From contig CM026551.1 in the NCBI GenBank assembly GCA_015143295.1, positions 12,768,830 to 12,832,829 of the forward strand: a stretch of DNA of 64,000 bases, written 5' to 3'. Numbering within the stretch: the first letter of the stretch is position 1; every line of letters starts with the position of its first letter. The position numbers and the translations under genes were made by a program. The DNA comes from Tetracentron sinense. Taxonomy: Eukaryota > Streptophyta > Magnoliopsida > Trochodendrales > Trochodendraceae. Below the pieces are notes generated by a model. The model made no database searches. It had not been told where the DNA came from and worked only from the letters and a program-made list of their open reading frames with translations. Below, piece by piece: positions 57,527 to 64,000 of this stretch.

Positions 57527-57668
57527 TCAATGCACATGTCTTGTAGAAACCCAAAATCCCATCTTGGTGATATATCGTGATGAGATGCCTGATCCATGCA
57601 GTGTTTCGAGCCAAAGTTCAATTTTAATCGAGATGCGATTTTGGGTTTCTACAAGACATATGCATTGA
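57527..57668. repeat. Inverted repeat, 32-bp arms, 78-bp spacer
   Basis: TCAATGCACATGTCTTGTAG running to CCCAAAATC (57527-57558) pairs with GATTTTGGG running to ACAAGACATATGCATTGA (57637-57668), with one mismatch. It may be a small MITE or paired ends of two elements. It abuts the left edge of the 57661-57985 duplicate. Confidence 0.8.
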
Positions 57669-57985
57669 CCCGCTTGAAGTTGGTTTTGTGTTGACCTTAT
57701 AACTAAATTTGTACAAATTTCAACATTGCATCAATGTTTTTTTGTTGTGGGATAATCTCTTCTTACGATGAAACCATCACACACCTTGATTTTTCTCTGG
57801 TAGCATTGTAAGGGGTTTTTCAGACTTTAATTTTGTACTTCAAATGGTTTTGTTCTTATTTTATGTTCTTGTCATTTTTTGCTCTATATTTCTTGTAGGT
57901 TACCATAACTCATGAAGTGGTGTCAAAAACTAATCTTCTGTTTGTTGGCTTCGTGAAGATACTTCAGGTTCGCTTTTTTCTCACT
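57661..57985 (+). repeat. Duplicated exon-like segment, copy 2
   Basis: Partner of 54678-54930. The exon-like stretch (about 57899-57967) has a clean TTCTTGTAG acceptor and a GTTCGC donor. It reads VTITHEVVSKTNLLFVGFVK then ILQ, four substitutions from copy 1 with the frame kept. Confidence 0.7.
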
Positions 57986-58039
57986 CGTAAAGTGGTTTTG
58001 TGATCCGCTTGTACTCATCATATTCTGGAGTACCATGTC

Positions 58040-59770
58040 AGGCCCTTGCTTCGGTTTTCATTAATTATATTTTGATGTGTCAAATCCAATTTCATGCATC
58101 GATATTCTCAAATTGCATCCTCCTATATCTTGAGGCTTCGAATCCAACTTCATGCATAAAAGCTCTCCTCCGAAGTGCTACGTTTATAACATCATTTTCA
58201 TATATCCTGAGGTCTGCATCGGGCTTCATACAATAGCATTCTCAAAGATTCTGAAGTTTTGCATCAGGCTTCTTCCAGCAAAATTCTCATATAACTCGAG
58301 ACATAGAATCCGATTTCATGTATCGATGTTCTCATATGGGTTTCGAGCATAGTTGCCGGGAAGCTATGTACAAGGTGGGATGCTCGCTTCCCAGGAAGCT
58401 CGTTTCCCAAACTCGCTTCCTCGGACAAACTTGCTTCCTAAGAAGCTCGTTTCCTCGAACAGACTCTCTTCCTAGGAAGCTCGCTTCCATCACGTCTCAT
58501 CTAGTAATCAAGGAGAGCTGTATATGTGAAGTGATGTGGTAGATCACAATCTATAGCCTAGGGTATAGACTCTAAGCAAGTATCGTCGGTTTGAAACCTA
58601 AGGCACCCATTTTTCTCTAAAAACTCATGTAAGATAAAATCAAATGTATTTACTCATAAATAACATAATGGGAATGAGGAGCCTATATCTCATTTCTCAC
58701 TTCCCGTTTCCTAAGGTTTTTTTAAGTCTCGCTTCCCGTTTCTCGCTTTCGCTTTGTTTCTCGTTTTCGCTTCTCGCTCTGGTAACTATGGTTTCGAGGA
58801 GTTAAGTGAGTCTCATAGGCATTATTCTTCAATGATCCCACCTTATAGGTTGTCATATCGGGATTCACATTTCTCATTTTTTGAGGTGTTGCGTCAACCT
58901 TCATGCAGCAACATTCTCATATATGTCAAGGCGTTAAATCGGACTACATGCCTCACATTCTCATGCAATTTGCTAATATACATACATGATACATGTATCC
59001 ATCTATGAGAATTGTTAAACTGTTCAATATATTCATGTTTGTTTTCTCAGAAATCCCGAAGGTCTTGTGGTAATATAAGTAAGCATTTTATCAAGTCGAC
59101 TCGACAATCAACTTTTACATATTATATTCTGAAGTACTGTGTGAGGCCCCTGCATCGGTCTTCATTAATTCATATTTAGAGGTGTGAAATTAGACTTCAT
59201 GCATTGGTATTCTCAAATTGTATTATCATATAATTATATCATAATATATTTCGAGGTTTCGAATTAGACTTCATTCATTGATGCTGTCATCCAAAGTGCT
59301 ATGTCTATAACAACATTCTCATATATCCCGAGGTGCTGCATCAGCCTTCATACAAAAATATTCTCATAGATTCTGATGTGTTACTTACATCAAGCTTCAT
59401 GGAACACTCTCATACATCTGAGACTTCAAATCAGACTGCATGCATTGATGTTCTTATATTGGTTTCAAAGAGTTGAATGATTATCACAAGCATCGTTCCT
59501 CAATGATCCCACCATATAGGGTATCGTAGTAGGCTTCATGCATCGACATTCCTAATAGTTTGAGGTGTTGCATCAGGTTTTACAAAGCAACATTCTCATA
59601 TATCAAAGCATTTAATCAGACTTCATGCATCAACGTTCTCATCCGAGGTTTTGCATCAGACTTTATACAGTAATATTCTCATGTATCTCGAGACATCATA
59701 TCAAACTTCATGCATTGATGTTCTTATATGGGGTTTTAGGGAGTTCTCAGATGTTCTCATATGGGTTTTA
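58040..59770. repeat. Minisatellite array, about 60-65 bp units (CTTCATGCATC family), interrupted
   Basis: Diverged units of the form CTTCATGCAT(C/T)GA, (T/C)(A/G)TTCTCATATAT(C/T), CGAGG(T/C), GTTGCATCAG. Parts: about 58040-58347, 58791-58995 (the phrase broken by a hAT MITE at 58348-58790), and 59130-59770. The first and third parts share a longer order (ATTCTGGAGTAC or ATTCTGAAGTAC, then GGCCC(C)TGC, GGTTTTCATTAATT or GGTCTTCATTAATT), so the array was also duplicated as a block. No coding function evident. Confidence 0.8.
58348..58790. mobile_element. hAT-type MITE (443 bp) with perfect 8-bp target duplication
   Basis: Starts CATAGTTGCCGGGAAGC and ends GCTCTGGTAACTATG; the reverse complement of the end is CATAGTTACCAGAGC, so TIRs match imperfectly. 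Flanks are GTTTCGAG at 58340-58347 and GTTTCGAG at 58791-58798. Both subterminal regions are rich in GCTCG(C/T)TTCC and TCTCGCTTCC repeats. Non-coding. It splits a unit of the minisatellite that can be read continuously across the gap. Confidence 0.9.
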
Positions 59771-60936
59771 TTGTCCCTCATATCCTTCGTCACGAATTTG
59801 GAGTTAGGCTCGAAGGAGTGTATGTTTGAGGTTTGTTATAGTCTTTCTTATCCTTGGTCGCGAATCTGAGGTCGAGCTCCAGAGGAGTGCAGGAATGGGG
59901 TTTGTTATAGTCCTCCATATTCTTCATCACGAATCCGAGCTCAAGGCCTAGAGGAGTGCAGGAATTGGATTTGTTATGTGGTCCCTCATATTCTTTGTTA
60001 TGAATCTGAGGTCGAGCTCCGCAGGAGTGTAGGACTGAGGTTTGTCATGGTCCCTAATCTCCTTCGTTAGGAATCCAAGGTCGGGGCCCGAAGGAGTGTA
60101 GGACTGAGGTTTGTTATAGTCCCTCATATCCTTCGTCATGAATCCAAGGTCGTGGCCCGAAGGAGTATAGGACTAAGATTTCTTGTAGTCCCTAATATCC
60201 TTTGTTATGAATCTGAGGTCGAGGCCCAGAAGAATGCAGGACTGAGGTTTGTTTTGGTCCCTCATGTCCTTCGTCACGAATCTATGGTCGAGACTTGGAG
60301 GAGTGCAGGATTGAAGTTTGTTATGGTCCATCATATCCTTCATAACGAATCCGATGTGCATTACCGCTCTCCAGAGGAGTGCAAGACTGAAGTTTGTTAT
60401 GGTCCTGGTCCCTCATATCAGTCGTCAAGAATCCGAGGTCGAGGCCAGTAGTAGTGCAAGATTGAGGTTTGTTTTGATCCCTCATATCCTACGTGACAAA
60501 TCCAAGGTGTATTACCGCCCTCCGGAGGAGTACAAGACTAAGTTTTGCTATGGTACCTTATATATTTCATCACGAATTCAAGGCCCGGAGGAATGCAAGA
60601 CTGAGGTTTGTTATGATCCCGCATATCATTCATCACGAATCTGAGGTGCATTACTGCCTCTGGAGGAGTACAGGACTGAGGTTTTTATGATCCCTTGTAT
60701 CCTTTGTCACGAATCCGAGCACGAGGCCTAGAGGAGTGCAGGACTTGGGTTTTTTTATAGTCCCTCATATTCTTTATCATGAATTTGAGGTCGAGGTCTA
60801 GAGGAGCGCATGATTGAGGTTTGTTATGGTCCTTAAGATCCTTCGTCACGAATCCGAGGTCGAGCCCTGAAGGAGTGTAGGACCGAGGTTTATTATAGTC
60901 CCTCATATCTTTTGTCACAAATCCGAGGATGTGTGT
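59771..60936. repeat. Minisatellite array, about 70 bp unit, about 16 copies
   Basis: Unit: GAGGAGTGCAGGACTGAGGT, TTGTTATAGTCCCTCATATC, CTTCGTCACGAATCCGAGGT, CGAGGCCC. Copies begin near 59811, 59883, 59951, 60020, 60090, 60160, 60229, 60300, 60375, 60450, 60525, 60590, 60663, 60731, 60800 and 60870. Spacing is 65-77 bp; longer units carry an inserted GTGCATTACCG(C)-type piece (near 60357, 60507, 60647). Open frames on both strands follow from the repeat and are not evidence of a gene. Confidence 0.93.
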
Positions 60937-62152
60937 CGCGACCCAAATTCCCCCTTAAAAGTTTAGGAGACTTTGGCTTGTGACTTGACTTGTTATATCA
61001 ACCATCCCTGCACAATAACAAGGCATGCTACAACGGAAGCTAACAAAAATTTTCTTTTTATATAACATGATTGTATTCCAAGAGTTTATACAGAATAACA
61101 AAGTAAAGAACGAACAACCTTGCTCAACAAAAACTTTATACATGACACTAGCTCACATCGCTCAATAGTATGCCTCATAAGGTCACCTGTCAAGATCCTT
61201 TTCCTCCTCGGGATGACCGCATACTGGCTCCTCAACATACTCCTCTTTGACCAATGGTTCCGGCGAGTAAATGTCAAAGGGAGTACATGCCGACATCAAA
61301 ATGTATGCTGAGTATTGAAACACTCAGCGTGTACAAGCCACTAGCTAACAATGTTACAATATACATCATTGCATACTTGCAATTTAAACAGTACAACTCA
61401 CATGCATGTATAAATCCAAGTGCGAAAACAATCTTAAAATCACATATGCAAACTTGCTAATCATACTTTAAATCTTACTTTTCGTATTTTCAAAACATGT
61501 TTTTCATCCTTAAAACATAGTTCTTGTCTTGTTCTTGTCGTGTGGGAATCATGTTTGTCTTGTTTGAATCGTGCTTGTCTTGTTTTTGTCTTGCGTGAAT
61601 CATGTTTGTCTTATAACATATGCTTGAAGTTAGATGTTAGTGCCCTTGAAACGACTTGAAGCCGGGTATGTAGATACCCTTCATTGACATGCTTGAAATT
61701 GGCACACTAACATCATTGACCAACCTTAAGTTTAGCATTATCATTCTTGTTTGTCGTTTCTTGAAACTAGATATGACATATCCTTAGATATGCCCTATCC
61801 TTGACCAACCCTTACGTTTGGCTTTATCATAGTGTTCGTGAATCATAATTTGTCTTAATTGTTTTTGTTGTGAACTTGGAAAATCATAGTTTGACTCATT
61901 TGAAAATCTTGGAACTTACAACTTAAAGAAAACTCCGGTCATGTAATGCCTACATGTGCATCATGCTTGTGAACATCATGATATACTTAAAAAAAGTTCT
62001 TAAACACTCCAACATGTTCATATAAACTCAATTTACACCGTAGTACTTGCATACATAGGCTACACAATCCATTTATATCAAGGCATGCTCATATCTTGCT
62101 TTTTAAAATGAGAATATAACAAACATGCCCACCATAATCACTCTTGCATTAA
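60937..62152 (-). repeat. GTCG-family repeat, copy C
   Basis: Left edge TGTGTCGCGACCCAAATTCC. Shares with copy D: CAACCATCC(C/T)(G)(C)A(C)AA, AAGGCATG(C/A)(T)ACA(A/G)CGGAAG, GTATTCCAAG(A)(G)TTTATACA, TCCTCGGGATGACCGC/TCCTGAGGCTG, CCATGG(T/C)TC, CCGACAT, and GAGTATTGAAACACTCA. It is the reverse complement of copy A (16.3-16.95 kb), including the CTTGTCTTGTTCTTG-rich part (61510-61620). No protein domain is readable. Confidence 0.65.
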
Positions 62153-62699
62153 TTGTCGCACCCCAAAATCCCACATAGGAGTTAGGCGCGAATTTGTGCG
62201 TGACTAACTTATCATACAAACCATCCTGTACAAGAATACCAAGGCATGACACAGCGGAAGTGTAACTAAAATTTTATTTAACACATAAGACAGTATTCCA
62301 AGTTTATACAAAACAACAGAATCCCAAAACTGAAGTGGACATACCGACTTTAACAAAATACCAAAAAGAAACTTCACTGTCTCTCCACTCAACAATAGTC
62401 TAGATAGGGCCACCTATCTAGATCCTTGTCCTCCTGAGGCTGTAACGGGATAGCCGCCTCTTCTTCCGCATACTCCTCAACCCATGGCTCGGGGTTGCAG
62501 ATGTCAAACGGACCTGCCGACATGAAATGTACGGCTGAGTATGGAATACTCAACGAGTACAAGCTAGTAGCTTACAATGTCACAATTAATAATGTTATGC
62601 TAGTACTTAAGATAACAATTCATAATTCATGCATTGAACTAGACATAGAAATCATACTTTAAAACTTTAACTTAAAATGTGCATAACTGTCAAAACCTT

Positions 62700-62944
62700 G
62701 TCTTAACAACTTTCGTAGAAAACCAAAGTATCTTATGATGTCTTATAAGTCTTCTGAGTCTTATGAGTCGTATGAGTCTTATGAGCCTTATGAGTCTTTA
62801 TGAGCCTTATGAGCGTATAATCCGTAGAGACTTATGAGATGATCTTCGACTTGATCCTTATGAGCTTATGAATCGATCTTAGACTTATGAGTTTCTTATG
62901 AGAGCCTTGCGAGGCTTATGATCCTTAGAGATTTGTGAACCTAG
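62700..62944. repeat. CTTATGAGTC-type short repeats
   Basis: Many near-copies of a 9-10 bp phrase CTTATGAG(T/C)(C/T), plus TCGATCTTAGACTTATGA and GATCCTTAGAGA, which recur right of the nested LINE at 63890-63930. Confidence 0.8.
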
Positions 62945-62958
62945 CTTGGACTTGATCC

Positions 62959-63864
62959 TTTTTTTTTTTGATCAATAATGCAATTTTATTAAGCAAAAAG
63001 AGAAAACAAGATAGGCAAGCACGCCGACGGGTTTACAAGCATGTAAACTCGGCCCCTGAGCAACCACCAAGGGGGCCTCCCTATCTAGAGAAATGAAAAC
63101 TAATACAAAATACCATGGATATCCTCCCTGGCCCAATGAAGTCCAACCCACTCCAGGACTACCATTCGGATACGCCCATAGAGTCCACGAGATAGCTCTA
63201 GGGAGTGCTCCCCAGATCTCCTCCCAAACCTCCTCTCGTCATTCCCGTTTCCAACAATCTAGGAGCTTTCAAAAAGAGGAGGGGAAGACCCACGCCACTC
63301 CTAATCTGGACAGGAAAGAGCTCCACACTTCTACCGCTATTGGGCAATGCAGAAGGAGATAATCCGTTGATTCCTCTTCTCCACAACACATAAAACATCT
63401 ATTCGCCAAGCTCCATCCTCTATGTTACAGATGGTCCCCTGTGAGAATTTTATCCAAAGACGTTAACCACAGGAAAAAAGAGACTTTTGGGGGAATGCCT
63501 TTTTTCCACACCACCCTATGAGGATACCAACTTCCCTGAGGAGTGAACAGAGACTGAAACAACTAGCTAACCGTGAACCTCTCGTTGCTGCTTCTAGACC
63601 AAGTCCTGCACTCCCTTACCTCTGGGCACAAAGCTGAGAAGGTGAGGCGCTCCATAAGCCGAGAATAATCACTGATCTCCCAGTCGTTGAGGTCCTGCCG
63701 CATCCTTGGGCACCAAACCACTCCTTCTGGTCTTCTCTCGTAGAGATCCCTCACCAGAGCGTCCCTGTCCGAAGAAAGAACAAAAAGATTTCCGAAGTCG
63801 TCCTTTAGCCTCGAGGAACCAAGCCAAATGTCCTTTCAAAACCTAATTTCTGTCCCTCTCCCTA
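62959..63864 (-). mobile_element. LINE 3' end (906 bp, 5'-truncated) with perfect 14-bp target duplication
   Basis: Flanked by CTTGGACTTGATCC at 62945-62958 and 63865-63878. Minus strand from the right: DALVRDLYERRPEGVVWCPR, MRQDLNDWEISDYSRLMERL, HRVVWKKGIPPKVSFFLWL, SLDKILTGDHL, ANRCFMCCGEEESTDYLLLH, CPIAVEVWSSFLSRLGVAWV, FPSSF, WEEIWGALPRAISWTLW. This is the zf-RVT zinc-binding region and tail of a plant LINE reverse transcriptase, with C..C and LLLHC visible. It then runs through a 3' UTR with AATAAAATTGCATTATTGATC into poly(A) (T run 62959-62969). Several stops, so non-coding now. Confidence 0.95.
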
Positions 63865-64000
63865 CTTGGACTTGATCCCTACGAGCATTCGTAATCGATC
63901 TTAGACTTATGATCCTTAGAGAAAATTGTAACCAATCTTAGACTTTACCAACCCATAGTTTGGCCTTGTCAAATGCTTATGAGCATATGAGTGTTCTTAT

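Larger units (their letters stand above)
62153..64000 (-). repeat. GTCG-family repeat, copy D (runs off the window; LINE inside)
   Basis: Left edge TTGTCGCACCCCAAAATCCC. The same landmarks as copy C follow: ACCATCCTGTACAAGAATAC, ACAGCGGAAG, CCTGCCGACATGAAATGTAC, GGCTGAGTATGGAATACTCA, ACGAGTACAAGCTAGTAGC. After it is a CTTATGAG-rich stretch, then the nested LINE (62959-63864), then the stretch resumes to the window edge. Confidence 0.65.

Noticed and set aside
59771-60936. CRISPR-like array
   Set aside because: Units are directly adjacent and diverged along their whole length. There are no constant short repeats separated by unique spacers, and the DNA is plant nuclear.

Overview
The window is 64 kb of plant nuclear DNA, probably from a eudicot. 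It is AT-rich and repeat-dominated. Every recognisable coding piece is either transposon-derived or a fragment of a plant housekeeping gene with introns (HSP70-17, uS5/RPS2, ROP GTPase, receptor-like kinase). I found no intact host gene, no tRNA or rRNA, and nothing bacterial or organellar. The species cannot be named from the sequence.

Layout. 1-5312: 3' part of a Helitron with a broken PIF1-type helicase and a hairpin plus CTAG 3' end. 5313-8860: non-coding DNA ending in a second Helitron-type 3' end. 8861-18300: a mosaic of small DNA transposons: a TIR element with approximate 9-bp target duplications (9165-10493), a MITE-like inverted repeat, several foldback elements sharing one subterminal module, and a CACTA-type end at 12408. 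It also holds one copy of a dispersed non-coding repeat ('GTCG family', about 14.1-16.95 kb). 18300-26573: two adjacent related segments with decayed exons of uS5 and of the ER chaperone HSP70-17, ending at a third Helitron-like 3' end; a Helitron-like 5' start follows 9 bp later. 26771-30190: degenerate Ty1/copia element on the minus strand. 30264-31735: GATAT-rich candidate DNA transposon.

31815-33860 and 41470-43570 are a diverged 2-kb direct duplication. Between them lies the best-preserved element, a minus-strand copia (35045-39441) with gag, protease, integrase, reverse transcriptase and RNase H in broken frames, followed by a hAT-type MITE with perfect 8-bp target duplications (40032-40804). 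43.7-46.5 kb holds a 22-bp guanine run, a tandemly repeated coding-like fragment, and a copia remnant split by a LINE tail. 46.6-48.6 kb is LTR- or leader-like. 49.4-50.9 kb carries a ROP GTPase first exon and a receptor-kinase transmembrane exon with a LINE tail between them. 51-57.7 kb is mostly decayed non-coding DNA with a SINE-like insertion, a solo LTR with perfect 5-bp target duplications and a duplicated exon-like segment. 58-60.9 kb is two minisatellite systems, one interrupted by a second hAT MITE. 60.9-64 kb holds two more GTCG-family copies in the opposite orientation, one interrupted by a LINE tail with a perfect 14-bp target duplication.

The genes do not form a pathway. The window records successive nested insertions and exon capture. 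I see no convincing new molecular system. The most useful leads are the chimeric exon-capture segments, the dispersed GTCG family, the foldback module shared by several elements, and the minisatellites at 58-61 kb.
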